DNA from: Lachnospiraceae bacterium
GTDB lineage: Bacteria > Bacillota > Clostridia > Lachnospirales > Lachnospiraceae
Length of the DNA stretch: 64,000 bases
Direction: 5' to 3'
Assembly (NCBI GenBank): GCA_017551165.1
Contig: JAFZMO010000010.1
Location: forward strand, 1-64,000
Positions 26,798 through 37,545 of this stretch are shown piece after piece. The notes below the pieces were generated by a model. It did not search any database and was not told where the DNA came from. It worked only from the letters and a program-made list of their open reading frames with translations. Every line of letters begins with the position of its first letter. Within the stretch, counting starts at the first letter, position 1. A program made the translations under genes and the position numbers.

Positions 26798-28018
26798 CTA
26801 TAGCGACGCCTTGCGGATCCGCTCGACCGCTGCGATCGTGTTCTCGCGGCTTCCGAACGCCGTCAGCCGGAAATGTCCCTCGCCGTTCGGTCCGAACCCG
26901 ACGCCCGGCGTGCCGACGACGTTGACCTCCGACAGCAGCCAGTCAAAGTACTCCCAGCTCGTCATGCCCTTCGGCGTCTTGAGCCACAGGTACGGCGCGT
27001 TGACACCTCCCGAGACCTCGTAGCCCGCTTCCCGAAGCCCGTCGCGGATGATCTTCGCGTTGTCCATGTAGTAGCGGATCTGCTCCCGGATCTCGCGCTG
27101 TCCCTCGTCGGTGTATACCGCCTCGCCGGCGCGCTGGATGATGTACGGAGCACCGTTGTATTTGGTGCCGTGGCGGCGCGCCCAGAGCGGCCACAGCTTC
27201 TCGCCGCCGGCCTCGAGATCCTTCGGGATCACCGTGTAGCCGAGGCGGAGTCCGGTGAACCCGGCCGTCTTCGAGAAGGAGCGGAACTCGATCGCACACG
27301 TGCGCGCGCCCGCGCATTCAAAAATACTGTGCGGCACGCCCTCCTCGGCGATGAACGCCTCGTAGGCGGCATCGTACAGAATGATGCTGCCGTTTTTGTT
27401 TGCATAGTCCACCCACTCCTGCAGCTGGTCCTTCTTCATGACCGCGCCGGTCGGATTGTTCGGAAAACACAGATAGATCAGGTCCGGTACCTCCGTCGGA
27501 AGCTCCGGGGTGTACCCGTTGTCCGGCGTGCACGGCATGTAGATCACGCCCTTGTAGCGCTGCGTCTGCGGGTCATACTCACCGGTTCTTCCGGCCATGA
27601 CATTTGAGTCCACATAAACCGGATAGACCGGATCGCACACGGCGATCCGGTTGTCATATCCGAAGATTTCCTGAATGTTACCGCAGTCGCATTTTGCGCC
27701 GTCCGAGACGAAGATCTCATCGGCCGCAATGTCGCATCCGCGGCTTGCGTAGTCCTTGTCGGCAATCGTCTCACGCAGGAACGCGTACCCGAGATCCGGA
27801 GCATAGCCGCGGAACGTCGCCGCGTTGCCCATCTCCTCGGTCGCCGCATGAAGCGCCTTCACGATGCTCGGTGCGATCGGCTGCGTCACATCGCCGATGC
27901 CGAGGCGGATAACCTCTGCGTCCGGATGCGCCGACTCATACTCCCGCACCTTCTTACCGATCGCGGAGAACAGATAGCTCCCCGGCAGTTTCAAGTAATT
28001 CCTGTTGATCGTTGCCAT
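26798..28018 (-). CDS. dapL: LL-diaminopimelate aminotransferase
   Basis: A PLP enzyme of the diaminopimelate-lysine route that converts tetrahydrodipicolinate directly to LL-DAP using glutamate. 406 residues. N-terminus [21 protein letters not shown], then [32 protein letters not shown], and Lys in [20 protein letters not shown] are DapL hallmarks. It follows gltD by 8 bp with GGAGG before the ATG, so glutamate synthesis and a glutamate-consuming aminotransferase share a transcript. Confidence 0.95.
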   Translation of the reverse strand: MATINRNYLKLPGSYLFSAIGKKVREYESAHPDAEVIRLGIGDVTQPIAPSIVKALHAATEEMGNAATFRGYAPDLGYAFLRETIADKDYASRGCDIAADEIFVSDGAKCDCGNIQEIFGYDNRIAVCDPVYPVYVDSNVMAGRTGEYDPQTQRYKGVIYMPCTPDNGYTPELPTEVPDLIYLCFPNNPTGAVMKKDQLQEWVDYANKNGSIILYDAAYEAFIAEEGVPHSIFECAGARTCAIEFRSFSKTAGFTGLRLGYTVIPKDLEAGGEKLWPLWARRHGTKYNGAPYIIQRAGEAVYTDEGQREIREQIRYYMDNAKIIRDGLREAGYEVSGGVNAPYLWLKTPKGMTSWEYFDWLLSEVNVVGTPGVGFGPNGEGHFRLTAFGSRENTIAAVERIRKASL

Positions 28019-28026
28019 ACTTCCTC

Positions 28027-29520
28027 CTAGTTTGCCGCGGGCTCCGCGTAGCCCATCAGGGCCGCGTCAACCGCGAGCGCAGCGTTTCTTCCCTCTGAGA
28101 TCGCCCATACGACGAGCGACTGTCCGCGGTGCATGTCTCCCGCGGTAAATATGTTCTTCTTAGACGTCCGGTACTCGCCCGGTGCCGTCTTCACGTTCGT
28201 GCGTGCATCGGTCTCCACGCCGAACGCCTCCGTGACGTAGCTCTCGCTTCCGAGGAAGCCCGCCGCGATCAGCACCAGCTGCGCCGGAACCTTGCGCTCC
28301 GAGCCCTCGACCGGCACCATGCGCGTGCGGCCCGTCGCCTCATCCTTCTGCGGCGCGAGCGTCACCAAAACAGCCTCTATCAGATTGCCCTCATCGTCCT
28401 TGATAAACTCCTTGACCGTCGTGCAGTACACGCGGGGATCATCGCCGAAGCGATGTGCCGCCTCCTCCTGGCCGTAGTCGGTCTTTTTGACCCTCGGCCA
28501 CTCCGGCCACGGGTTTCCGGGCGTCCGCGCCACCGGCGGCTCCGGCATCATCTCAAGCTGAGTGATGCTCTTCGCTCCCAGGCGAACACAGGTCCCGACG
28601 CAGTCGTTTCCTGTGTCGCCGCCGCCGATGACGATGACGTCCTTATCGTTTGCAAGGTATGTGGGTATGTCGGTAAAATCACTGTCGAGCAGCTTCTTGG
28701 TCACTTCCGAGAGGAAGTCCACCGCGAATCGGATGCCCTTCGCATCGCGCCCCGGGACGTCCAGATCCCGCGCGTGGGATGCGCCGCATGCAAGCACGAC
28801 TGCGTCGTACTCTTCCGCAAGCTTCTCCGCAGACACGTCTCTGCCGATGTCCGCGTTGACCACAAACTGCACGCCGGCCTCCTCCATCAGCTTGACGCGC
28901 CGGTCGATCACCGACTTGTCCAGCTTCATGTTCGGAATGCCGTACCGAAGAAGTCCGCCGATGCGATCTCTTCGCTCGAAGACCGTCACCGAATGACCCT
29001 TCCGGTTCAAAACCTGCGCCGCCGCGAGTCCCGAGGGACCGCTTCCGACGACCGCAACGCGCTTGCCCGTGCGCGTCGCAGGCGTCTCCTCGCGGACCAG
29101 CCCGTGCGCATAGGCGTACTCGATGACGGCTCTCTCATTTTCCTTCGTCGTGACCGGCGTATTGTGCACGCCGCACGTACAAGCTGCCTCACACAGCGCC
29201 GGACACACGCGCCCGGTAAACTCCGGGAAGCTGTGTGTGACCGACAGCCTGTGATATGCCTCCTCCATCCGTCCGCGGCAGATCAGATCGTTGATCTCCG
29301 GAACGAGATTGTGAAGCGGACAGCCCGAAGCCATCCCGGCGAGCATCGTGCCCGCCTGGCAGAACGGAACGCCGCAGTCCATGCACCGCGCCGCCTGCTT
29401 CTGCCGTTCCACCGGAGGTAATTCTCCGTGAAATTCCTTGAAATCCCTGACGCGGTCCGCCTCCGTGCGAACCGGGCCGTCCATGCGCTCATATTCCAGG
29501 TATCCTGTCGTTTTTCCCAT
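28027..29520 (-). CDS. gltD: Glutamate synthase small subunit
   Basis: 497-residue NADPH-dependent electron-input subunit. The N-terminal Fe-S region has [12 protein letters not shown] and [15 protein letters not shown], the FAD site is [21 protein letters not shown], and the NADPH site is [18 protein letters not shown]. Partner is GltB, whose stop overlaps this start as TAATG. GGAGGTGA precedes the ATG. Confidence 0.96.
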   Translation of the reverse strand: MGKTTGYLEYERMDGPVRTEADRVRDFKEFHGELPPVERQKQAARCMDCGVPFCQAGTMLAGMASGCPLHNLVPEINDLICRGRMEEAYHRLSVTHSFPEFTGRVCPALCEAACTCGVHNTPVTTKENERAVIEYAYAHGLVREETPATRTGKRVAVVGSGPSGLAAAQVLNRKGHSVTVFERRDRIGGLLRYGIPNMKLDKSVIDRRVKLMEEAGVQFVVNADIGRDVSAEKLAEEYDAVVLACGASHARDLDVPGRDAKGIRFAVDFLSEVTKKLLDSDFTDIPTYLANDKDVIVIGGGDTGNDCVGTCVRLGAKSITQLEMMPEPPVARTPGNPWPEWPRVKKTDYGQEEAAHRFGDDPRVYCTTVKEFIKDDEGNLIEAVLVTLAPQKDEATGRTRMVPVEGSERKVPAQLVLIAAGFLGSESYVTEAFGVETDARTNVKTAPGEYRTSKKNIFTAGDMHRGQSLVVWAISEGRNAALAVDAALMGYAEPAAN

Positions 29521-32500
29521 TACAGTTCACCTCCTACGAACGCTTTGAATGCGGAGTTCACCGCGGTCTCGTGATCCTCCCCCTGCTCCTCGTACATCGC
29601 AATTCCATGGAGCATTCTCTTGTAATCGATCGGGATGATCTTCTTGAACATCGGCGCATACTCGCGGAAGTTTGCAAGCACTTCCTTGCCCTTGGCGGAA
29701 TCGGTCGCCGCCACATGCTCCGCGATGATGCTCTCGAGCTGCTCGAGATCCGTCTTCGTCTCCACTTTTTCCATGCTGACCAACTGCTTGTTCAGGTGAC
29801 GGTACAGCCGGTTGTCCTCGTCGAGCACATACGCCACGCCGCCGCTCATGCCGGCTGCGAAGTTCTTGCCCGTGCTTCCGAGGATGACCGCAACACCGCC
29901 GGTCATATACTCGCATCCGTGCTCGCCGACGCCCTCGACAACCGCCGTTGCACCGGAGTTTCGGATGCAGAACCGCTCGCCCGCCATGCCGGCGATGAAC
30001 ACCTTGCCGGAGGTCGCGCCGTACAGCGCAACGTTGCCGACCAGAATATTCTCATGCGGATCGTATGCCGCTTCCTTCGGCGCGCGGACCGTGAGCGTGC
30101 CGCCCGAGAGTCCCTTGCCGAAATAGTCGTTGGAATCGCCCGTGAGCCGGATCGTCAGGCCCTTCGGGATAAATGCGCCGAAGCTCTGTCCGCCGGCGCC
30201 CTCGCACCGGATGGTGATCGTGTCCTCAGGCAGTCCCTCCGGATGCTTTCTCGTGATCTCTGCGCCGAGCAGCGTACCGAACGTGCGGTCCGTGCTCTTC
30301 ACGTGCACGTCGAGCTCCGCCTTCTTTCCGCTTGCGATCGCCTTCTGTACCGCCTTCGAGGTCAGCAGCTCGCTCTCATCCTTTGTCTCGCCGAGCTTGA
30401 AGTCGTATGCGCACTCCGGACGGAACGTCGCGGCCTCACGCGCTTCGTCTGCCGGGCAGAGGATGCGATCGAAATCGAGCTTCGACTCGTCGTCCGTAAG
30501 ATTGTCCTTGCGCTTCAGGAAATCGGTCCTGCCGACCAGCTCCGAGACGGTGCGGACACCGAGACGGCTCATGATCTCACGCAGCTCCTGCGCGATGAAC
30601 ATCATGAAGTTCTCCACGTACTCCGGCTTGCCCGAGAAACGCTTGCGAAGCTCCGGATTCTGCGTTGCGATACCCATCGGACACGTATCCGACTGGCACA
30701 CACGCATCATCACACACCCCATCGTCACCAGCGGTGCCGTAGCGAAACCGAACTCCTCCGCGCCGAGCATCGCCGCGATCGCAACGTCACGGCCGCTCAT
30801 CAGCTTGCCGTCCGTCTCCACGACGACGCGGTTGCGAAGTCCGTTGGCCAGAAGCGTCTGATGCGTCTCCGCAAGGCCGAGCTCCCAAGGAAGTCCCGCG
30901 TTGTGGATGGACGACAGCGGCGCCGCTCCGGTACCACCGTCGTAACCCGAGATGAGCACGACGCCCGCGCCGGCCTTGGCAACGCCCGCCGCGACGGTAC
31001 CCACGCCCGCCTCGCTTACGAGCTTCACGGAAATGCGTGCGTTCTTATTAGCATTTTTCAGATCATAGATCAGCTGAGCCAGATCCTCGATCGAGTAGAT
31101 ATCATGGTGCGGCGGAGGCGAGATCAGGCTCACACCGGGCGTGGAATGTCTCGTCTTCGCGATCCACGGGTACACCTTCTTGCCCGGAAGATGTCCGCCC
31201 TCGCCGGGCTTCGCGCCCTGCGCCATCTTGATCTGGATCTCCTGCGCGCTGACCAGGTAACGGCTCGTCACGCCGAAACGGCCGCTCGCCACCTGCTTGA
31301 TGGCCGAGCTCTCGTCGTGATCGGTTCCGGCCGAGAGGATTCGCTCCTCGCTCTCGCCGCCCTCACCGCTGTTCGACTTGCCGTGCAGGTGGTTCATCGC
31401 GATCGCCAGCGTGCGGTGAGCCTCCTCGGAGATCGAACCGTACGACATTGCGCCGGTCTTAAATCTTGTCACGATGGACTCTGCGCTCTCGACTTCCTCG
31501 ATCGGCACGCCCTCCTCGGGGTACGCAAAATCGAGCAGGCTGCGCAGGTAGCCGGTCTTCTCCGCGTCGACCAGCTTCGTGTATTCCTTGAATTTGCCGT
31601 AATCGCCCTCGCGCGTCGCCATCTGCAGCATGTGGATCGTCTGCGGATTGTAGCGGTGGTTCTCACCCTGCGCGCGTCTCTTGTGGCGGCCGGTCGCCGT
31701 GAGCTCAAGGTCGGTCTTCATGCCGAGCGGATCAAACGCAAGGCTGTGCTGCTTGTCGACGGCCTTCGCGATATCCTCGAGCGTGATGCCGCCCACGCGG
31801 CTGACCGTGCCCGGAAAATACTCCTTCGTGACCTCCTCGGAGATACCGATCGCCTCGAAGATCTTGCTGCCCTGGTACGACTGGATCGCCGAGATACCCA
31901 TTTTCGAAGCGATCTTGACGATGCCGAACAGGATCGCGTTGTCGTAATCCTCAACGGCTGCGTAGTAATCCTTGTCGAGCAGATCCTCCTCGATCAGCTG
32001 TGCGATCGTCGCGTGTGCGAGATACGGGTTGACCGCGGATGCGCCGTAGCCGAGCAGTGTCGCAAAATGATGCACCTCCCGCGGCTCGCCGGACTCCAAG
32101 ATCAGCGACATCGCCGTGCACTTGCGCGTCTCAACGAGGTGCTTGTGCACTGCGGCAACCGCCAACAGCGACGGGATCGCCACGTGGTTCTCATCCACGC
32201 CGCGGTCGGACAGGATCAGGATGTTCGCGCCTTCCTTGTATGCGCGGTCCACCTCGACGAAGAGGTGGTTCAGAACGCGCTTCATCGGCGTGCTCTTATA
32301 GTAGAGGGTGGATACGCGGAGAACCTTGAATCCGTCCTTCTTCATATTTTCCATCTTCAGAAGATCGAGATCCGTCAGGATCGGGTTGTTGATCTTCAGA
32401 ACGCGGCAGTTCTCCGGCTTCTCCTCCAGGAGATTACCGTTCTTGCCGACGTACACCGTGCGCGACGTCACGATCTCCTCGCGCTGCGCATCGATCGGCG

Positions 32501-34076
32501 GGTTGGTGACCTGTGCGAAGAGCTGCTTAAAATAATAGAACAGCGGCTGGTATTCCTCCGACAGCGCCGCGATCGGCGTGTCGACGCCCATCGAGCCGAT
32601 CGTCTCGGTCCCGTTCAGCGCCATGCCGAGGATACCGTCGTGGTAGTTCTCCCAGGTGTATCCAAACGCCTTCTGCAGACGCTTGCGCTCCTCTCCCGTG
32701 ATCGCCGGGACCTTCTTGTTCGGGATCTTGACGTCCGACAGAAGTGCGAGGTTGCTGTCAAGCCACTCGCCGTACGGCTTTGCATGCGCGTAGAGCTCCT
32801 TGATCTCCTGGTCGGAGACGATCTTGCCGGCGCGCGTGTCGACGAGCAGCAGCTTGCCGGGATGCAGGCGCTCCTTTGTCACGATGTGCTCCTCCGGAAG
32901 GTCAAGAACACCGACCTCGGACGAGAGGATCAGGCGGCCGTCGTCCATCACGTAGTAGCGGGAAGGACGCAGACCGTTGCGGTCGAGGATCGCGCCCATC
33001 ACATCGCCGTCGGAGAACAGGATCGACGCGGGGCCGTCCCACGGCTCCATCATCGTCGCGTAGTACTGGTAGAAGTCGCGCTCCTCCTGTGAGAGCGTCT
33101 CGTTGTGAGCCCACGGCTCGGGGATCAATATGGTCATTGCGAGCGGCAGATCCATTCCGCTCATCATCAGAAATTCCAGTGTGTTGTCAAGCATCGCGGA
33201 GTCCGAACCGCTCTCCGAGATGACGGGAAGAACCTTCGTCATATCCTCGTCGGAGAAGATGTCGGTGTGCATGGTCTCCTCGCGCGCTAACATCTTGTCC
33301 GCGTTGCCGCGGATCGTGTTGATCTCGCCGTTGTGGACGATCAGACGGTTCGGGTGTGCGCGGTTCCAGCTGGGCATCGTGTTTGTCGAGAAGCGCGAGT
33401 GCACCATCGCGATGGCAGACTCGTAATCCTTGTCACGAAGATCTGCGAAAAATGTTCGCAACTGCCCCACTAAGAACATGCCCTTGTAGACGATCGTGCG
33501 GCACGAGAACGAGACGACGTACGTGTTGTCGTTGCTCTGCTCGAACTCGCGGCGGACGAGATACAGCATGCGGTCGAAGGCAAGGTCGTCGGTCACGCCC
33601 TCCGGTCTCGCGACGAACGCCTGCACGATGTTCGGCATGCACTCTCTCGCCTTTGTCCCGAGGACATCGGGATCCGACTCCACATCGCGCCATGCGAGGA
33701 AGGTGAGGCCGGCCTTGCGCACGATGATCTCAAACATCGTCTTCGCCTGACGCATCGCAAGCTCGTCCTGCGGGAAGAAGAACATACCGACGCCGTACTC
33801 GCGGCGGCCGGGGAGCGTCACGCCCTGCTCGGCAAGCTTGCGCACGAAGAAGCGGTGAGGAACCTGCGTGAGGATACCCACGCCGTCACCGGTCTTGCCC
33901 TCCGCGTCCTTGCCCGCGCGGTGCTCCAGATTCTCCACGATCGACAGCGCGTCGCACACGAGCGCGTGGCCGGCCTTGCCGGCGATGTCCACGATCGCGC
34001 CGATACCGCAGTTGTCGTGCTCGAATTCGGACCGATACAAACCGTTCTCCCGAATCCTGTTGAATTGTTCATTCAT
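29520..34076 (-). CDS. gltB: Glutamate synthase large subunit
   Basis: 1518 residues. A 22-residue propeptide precedes catalytic Cys23 (HDNCGIGAIVDIAG) of the class II amidotransferase domain. The central and FMN-binding synthase domains follow (SYDGGTGAAPLSSIHNAGLPWELGLAE; Fe-S cysteines in GCVMMRVCQSDTCPMGIATQ), then a C-terminal GXGXG beta-helix (GLSGGTLTVRAP, GVGEHGCEYMTGGVAVILG). It makes two glutamates from glutamine and 2-oxoglutarate. The 5' leader has its own promoter and a two-hairpin ANTAR-type antiterminator overlapping a terminator (34143-34233). Confidence 0.97.
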   Translation of the reverse strand: MNEQFNRIRENGLYRSEFEHDNCGIGAIVDIAGKAGHALVCDALSIVENLEHRAGKDAEGKTGDGVGILTQVPHRFFVRKLAEQGVTLPGRREYGVGMFFFPQDELAMRQAKTMFEIIVRKAGLTFLAWRDVESDPDVLGTKARECMPNIVQAFVARPEGVTDDLAFDRMLYLVRREFEQSNDNTYVVSFSCRTIVYKGMFLVGQLRTFFADLRDKDYESAIAMVHSRFSTNTMPSWNRAHPNRLIVHNGEINTIRGNADKMLAREETMHTDIFSDEDMTKVLPVISESGSDSAMLDNTLEFLMMSGMDLPLAMTILIPEPWAHNETLSQEERDFYQYYATMMEPWDGPASILFSDGDVMGAILDRNGLRPSRYYVMDDGRLILSSEVGVLDLPEEHIVTKERLHPGKLLLVDTRAGKIVSDQEIKELYAHAKPYGEWLDSNLALLSDVKIPNKKVPAITGEERKRLQKAFGYTWENYHDGILGMALNGTETIGSMGVDTPIAALSEEYQPLFYYFKQLFAQVTNPPIDAQREEIVTSRTVYVGKNGNLLEEKPENCRVLKINNPILTDLDLLKMENMKKDGFKVLRVSTLYYKSTPMKRVLNHLFVEVDRAYKEGANILILSDRGVDENHVAIPSLLAVAAVHKHLVETRKCTAMSLILESGEPREVHHFATLLGYGASAVNPYLAHATIAQLIEEDLLDKDYYAAVEDYDNAILFGIVKIASKMGISAIQSYQGSKIFEAIGISEEVTKEYFPGTVSRVGGITLEDIAKAVDKQHSLAFDPLGMKTDLELTATGRHKRRAQGENHRYNPQTIHMLQMATREGDYGKFKEYTKLVDAEKTGYLRSLLDFAYPEEGVPIEEVESAESIVTRFKTGAMSYGSISEEAHRTLAIAMNHLHGKSNSGEGGESEERILSAGTDHDESSAIKQVASGRFGVTSRYLVSAQEIQIKMAQGAKPGEGGHLPGKKVYPWIAKTRHSTPGVSLISPPPHHDIYSIEDLAQLIYDLKNANKNARISVKLVSEAGVGTVAAGVAKAGAGVVLISGYDGGTGAAPLSSIHNAGLPWELGLAETHQTLLANGLRNRVVVETDGKLMSGRDVAIAAMLGAEEFGFATAPLVTMGCVMMRVCQSDTCPMGIATQNPELRKRFSGKPEYVENFMMFIAQELREIMSRLGVRTVSELVGRTDFLKRKDNLTDDESKLDFDRILCPADEAREAATFRPECAYDFKLGETKDESELLTSKAVQKAIASGKKAELDVHVKSTDRTFGTLLGAEITRKHPEGLPEDTITIRCEGAGGQSFGAFIPKGLTIRLTGDSNDYFGKGLSGGTLTVRAPKEAAYDPHENILVGNVALYGATSGKVFIAGMAGERFCIRNSGATAVVEGVGEHGCEYMTGGVAVILGSTGKNFAAGMSGGVAYVLDEDNRLYRHLNKQLVSMEKVETKTDLEQLESIIAEHVAATDSAKGKEVLANFREYAPMFKKIIPIDYKRMLHGIAMYEEQGEDHETAVNSAFKAFVGGEL

Positions 34077-34142
34077 CTCGTCGTCCTCCTTCTCGCAGCT
34101 CCGGTTACCCGTCGGAGTCTGCCCTTACCGGTTTCGGAAAAT

Positions 34143-34233
34143 AAAAAAGGCGCTGCGGATCCTGCGATCCGAAGCGCCATTGCTTCCGTTAAACCGATAT
34201 TCAAACAACAAAAAATGATGTCCTCGTTGACAT
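34143..34233 (-). promoter_or_regulatory. ANTAR-type two-hairpin antiterminator and terminator in gltB leader
   Basis: On the minus-strand RNA, hairpin P1 is AUGUC-AACGAG-GACAU (34218-34233) and P2 is GAAGC-AAUGGC-GCUUC (34171-34186). Both loops are six bases with A at 1 and G at 4, the ANTAR-binding signature. The 3' part of P2 is also the 5' arm of a terminator (stem 34149-34178) followed by six U (34143-34148), so P2 and the terminator are mutually exclusive. Bound ANTAR protein would allow gltB-gltD transcription. Confidence 0.85.
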
Positions 34234-34241
34234 TTTTACAC

Positions 34242-34270
34242 ATTTTAACGCTACGTCCGCGCAATGTCAA
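34242..34270 (-). promoter_or_regulatory. Promoter of gltB
   Basis: TTGACA (34265-34270) and TAAAAT (34242-34247) are 17 bp apart on the minus strand. Transcription would start around 34235, so P1 of the leader forms at the very 5' end of the RNA. Confidence 0.85.
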
Positions 34271-34283
34271 GAGTTTTTTCGGT

Positions 34284-35669
34284 TTACACGGGATATCGAT
34301 TGTCAAAGCATGCCGTGCACAGCGGAAGGTCCCCGACCATGGTCCGGAAGTCCTCCTCGCGCAGGTACGTGAGCGAGTCCGCGCCGATCTCCACGGCGAT
34401 CTCCGCGGCGGAGTGCTCGGACGCGATCAGCTGCCGCGCCGAAGGCACGTCGGTGCCGTAGTAGCAGGGATGCAGGAACGGCGGCGAGCTGATGCACACA
34501 TGCACCTCGACCGCACCGGCCTCCCGCAGCATCTCGATGATCTGGCGCATCGTCGTGCCGCGCACGATCGAGTCGTCGATCAGCACCATCCTCTTGCCCT
34601 TCACGACCGACCGAAGAACTGCAAGCTTGCGGTGAACGGCGTTCTTGCGCTCCTCGTCGGTCGGCTTGATGAAACTCCGGCCGATGTAGCTGTTCTTATG
34701 AAACGCGATCGCAAACGGGATCCCCGACGCCGCAGCATACCCTTCCGCCGCCGCGAGTCCCGAGTCCGGCACGCCCGCGACAAGGTCTTCCTGCACGTTG
34801 CAGATGCGCGCCAACGCCTGCCCCGCGCGGAACCGTGCCTCACGCACCTCGACACCGTCCATCACGGAGTCCGTTCGCGCAAAATAAATGTACTCAAACA
34901 CGCAGTGTGCCGCCTGTCCGCCGCACATCGTCTCATCGCTGGTGATCCCGTCCTCGGTGACGGTCACGATCTCGCCGGGCCTTACGTCCCGAAGAAGCGT
35001 CCCTCCGACACTCTCGATCGCCGCGCTCTCCGAGGCGAAGATGTACGCCTCACCCTTGCGCCCGAGCACGAGCGGCTTGATGCCGAACGGATCGCGGATC
35101 GCGATCATTTTCCGGGGAGACATCACGAGGACCGCGTAACCGCCCCGCAGCTTCACGGCGGCCCGCTTCACGGCCTCCTCCACCGCCCCGCAGCGCACGC
35201 GCTCGCTGATGATCTCGTAGGCGAGCACCTCGGAATCCGACGTTGTGTAGTGCGCCTGGCCGCGGTTCATCTGCTCCTCCTTGAGTGCCTCGGCGTTGCG
35301 GATGTTGCCGTTGTGTACGAGCGACAGGCTGCCCTTGCTGTAGTTCATGCAGATGGGCTGCGCGTTCTCGAGCGTGCTGCCGCCCGTCGTCGAGTAGCGC
35401 ACGTGGCCGACGCCGATGTTTCCGGTGAGCTTCGCAAGCTCCGCCTCCCCGAACACCTCACTCACCAGGCCCATGCCCTTGCGCACGACGCGGTTGCCCT
35501 TCTCTCCCGAGGTGTCGGACACGGCGATGCCCGCCGACTCCTGTCCGCGGTGCTGCAGCGCCGTCAATCCGCAGTAGATGTCGCGCGCCACCGGCGTTCC
35601 GACCGGCGCGTACATGCCGAACACGCCGCATTCCTCCCTCGGTTTGTCCGTAGTCTCATACCATTCCAT
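34284..35669 (-). CDS. purF: Amidophosphoribosyltransferase
   Basis: First committed step of purine synthesis, transferring the glutamine amide to PRPP. 461 residues. Propeptide then Cys in REECGVFGMYAP, glutaminase residues RGQESAGIAVSD and VGHVRYSTTGG, PRPP loop MVLIDDSIVRGTTMRQII, and C-terminal LCTACFDNRYP. Strong GGAGG site. It lies directly upstream of the gltB promoter. No ANTAR-type loop is seen in its own leader: the hairpin there has loop AUGCGC. Confidence 0.95.
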   Translation of the reverse strand: MEWYETTDKPREECGVFGMYAPVGTPVARDIYCGLTALQHRGQESAGIAVSDTSGEKGNRVVRKGMGLVSEVFGEAELAKLTGNIGVGHVRYSTTGGSTLENAQPICMNYSKGSLSLVHNGNIRNAEALKEEQMNRGQAHYTTSDSEVLAYEIISERVRCGAVEEAVKRAAVKLRGGYAVLVMSPRKMIAIRDPFGIKPLVLGRKGEAYIFASESAAIESVGGTLLRDVRPGEIVTVTEDGITSDETMCGGQAAHCVFEYIYFARTDSVMDGVEVREARFRAGQALARICNVQEDLVAGVPDSGLAAAEGYAAASGIPFAIAFHKNSYIGRSFIKPTDEERKNAVHRKLAVLRSVVKGKRMVLIDDSIVRGTTMRQIIEMLREAGAVEVHVCISSPPFLHPCYYGTDVPSARQLIASEHSAAEIAVEIGADSLTYLREEDFRTMVGDLPLCTACFDNRYPV

Positions 35670-35717
35670 ACCAAAAAGCCTCCGTTTTGTATTGTCCTCC
35701 GGGACCTGTCACAACAC

Positions 35718-35753
35718 GCCGAAAGGCAGGGCGCGCATGCCCTGCCGAACGGC
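35718..35753 (-). terminator. Strong hairpin between amtB and purF
   Basis: Arms GGCAGGGC (35725-35732) and GCCCTGCC (35739-35746), extended by GCC/GGC pairs, form a stable stem 10 bp after the amtB stop. It lacks a good T-run (TTTCGGCG), so it may be a weak terminator or an mRNA-stabilising stem. Confidence 0.45.
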
Positions 35754-35767
35754 TCTATAGATTCTGT

Positions 35768-37528
35768 TTACTCGACATCCTGCAATGCTTCGAAGTTCTC
35801 CTCGCCGGTGCGGATCTTGACAACCCTGCTCACCGGATATACGAAGATCTTGCCGTCGCCGATCTTGCCGGTGTACAGTGTGCGCTTCGCAACATCGATG
35901 ACCTTGTCGACCGGGATCCGGCTCACGACTACCTCGAGCTTGATCTTCGGAAGGAGCGTCATATCCATCTCAACGCCACGGTACATCTGACCTGCGCCCT
36001 TCTGGATACCGCAACCCGTAACCTGCGTCACGGTGATACCGGTCACGCCGAGATCGTTGAGTGCTCTCTTGATCGCGTCATAGCGGGAAAGCTTGGTGAT
36101 AATGACAACCTTGTGCATACCGGTGTCGAGGCCGGTACCCTTGACGTACTGCGAAGCATTTTCCACGGGAACCGCTGCTTCCTTCATCGCCTCGCTCGCC
36201 TGCTCGTAATCGGCGACACCGAGGTTCGTGTTCTCGTTCTGCGACATTGCCGCGCCGGTCATATCAACTACGGAGAAGCCTGCGTATGCAGAAGCAAGAC
36301 CGTGTTCCTTCACATCCAGACCTTCGATCTCCTCCTCAGTCGTAACACGAAGTCCGAAGATCGCCTTGATGACGGAAAATACGATGATCATCATGACCAC
36401 GGTCCAGGCTGCCACCGAGCCGAAGCCCGCCAGCTGCAGACCGAGCTGCTTGAAACCGCCGCCGTAGAACAGACCGACGATCTCATCGTTTCCGGGTGCC
36501 GAGGTCGTTGCGAACAGACCGACGGCGATCGTGCCCCAGATACCGTTCATCATATGTACCGCAACCGCACCGACGGGATCGTCAATACGGAACTTGTAAT
36601 CCAAAACCCAAACGCCGAAGCATACCAGAAGTCCTGCAACCGCACCGATCACGATAGCACCGAACGCGTCGGTCACATCGCAGCCCGCCGTGATGGCTAC
36701 AAGGCCTGCCAGCGAAGCGTTCAAACACATTGATACATCGGGCTTGCCGTAGCGTACCCAGGTGAATACCATACATACAACCGTTGCGATGGAAGGTGCG
36801 ATCGTCGTTGTCACGAACACCGACGCCAGCTGATCCATCGAGGTGCAGGCTGCACCGTTGAAACCGTACCAGCCAAGCCACAGGATGAACACGCCGAGAG
36901 CGCCCATAACGATGTTGTGGCCCGGGAAAGCGTTGACCTTGGTTACCTTGCCCTTCTCGTCCTTCTCGAACTTGCCGATTCTGGGACCTACCATCTTTGC
37001 ACCGATCAATGCAGCGATACCGCCAACCATGTGGATCGCACAAGAGCCTGCGAAATCATGGAATCCGGCCTGTGCCAACCAGCCGCCGCCCCAGATCCAG
37101 TGTGCTTCGATCGGGTATACCAATGCGGAGATCACGCCGGAGTACACGCAGTAGCTGAGGAACTTCGTGCGCTCTGCCATGGCACCGGACACGATCGTCG
37201 CGGTTGTCGCGCAGAATACAAGGTTGAAGATGAAGTTGGACCAGTCAAACTTCTCATACGCCGTGAAAATGTCGAACCCGGGCTTACCGATGAGTCCGCA
37301 CAGATCCTCGCCGAGCAGCAAACCGAAACCGATGAGGATGAATACCACACATCCGATACAGAAGTCCATCAGGTTCTTCATGAGAATGTTACCTGCGTTC
37401 TTTGCACGGCAGAACCCCGTTTCCACCATTGCAAATCCGGCCTGCATCCAGAACACCAGAGCAGCTCCGATCAAAAACCAAACCCCAAATACTTCTCCCT
37501 GAATCGATGTCAAAATCGTATCCGTCAT
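35768..37528 (-). CDS. Ammonium transporter fused to a PII domain
   Basis: 586 residues. The N-terminal ~410 are an Amt/MEP/Rh channel (FVLIGFGLLLGEDLCG, DFAGSCAIHMVGGIAALIGA, AHWIWGGGWLA). A linker leads to a C-terminal PII signal domain (KVVIITKLSRYDAIKRALNDLG, TGKIGDGKIFVYPV, IRTGEENFEAL). PII proteins block Amt when nitrogen is plentiful; fusion makes this intramolecular. The T-loop reads MYRGVEMD, with Met where Tyr51 is uridylylated in enterobacterial GlnB, so that control is absent. The start at 37528 has GGAGGTAG upstream. Confidence 0.93.
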   Translation of the reverse strand: MTDTILTSIQGEVFGVWFLIGAALVFWMQAGFAMVETGFCRAKNAGNILMKNLMDFCIGCVVFILIGFGLLLGEDLCGLIGKPGFDIFTAYEKFDWSNFIFNLVFCATTATIVSGAMAERTKFLSYCVYSGVISALVYPIEAHWIWGGGWLAQAGFHDFAGSCAIHMVGGIAALIGAKMVGPRIGKFEKDEKGKVTKVNAFPGHNIVMGALGVFILWLGWYGFNGAACTSMDQLASVFVTTTIAPSIATVVCMVFTWVRYGKPDVSMCLNASLAGLVAITAGCDVTDAFGAIVIGAVAGLLVCFGVWVLDYKFRIDDPVGAVAVHMMNGIWGTIAVGLFATTSAPGNDEIVGLFYGGGFKQLGLQLAGFGSVAAWTVVMMIIVFSVIKAIFGLRVTTEEEIEGLDVKEHGLASAYAGFSVVDMTGAAMSQNENTNLGVADYEQASEAMKEAAVPVENASQYVKGTGLDTGMHKVVIITKLSRYDAIKRALNDLGVTGITVTQVTGCGIQKGAGQMYRGVEMDMTLLPKIKLEVVVSRIPVDKVIDVAKRTLYTGKIGDGKIFVYPVSRVVKIRTGEENFEALQDVE

Positions 37529-37545
37529 GTTTCTACCTCCAATGG

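Noticed and set aside
29571..33092. A 1173-codon open frame on the plus strand
   Set aside because: Antisense to gltB, with low-complexity Arg/His/Leu composition and no start signal; an artefact of GC-rich codon usage.
35718..35753. ANTAR target in the purF leader
   Set aside because: The hairpin loop is AUGCGC, with C at position 4, and it does not overlap a terminator with a U-run.
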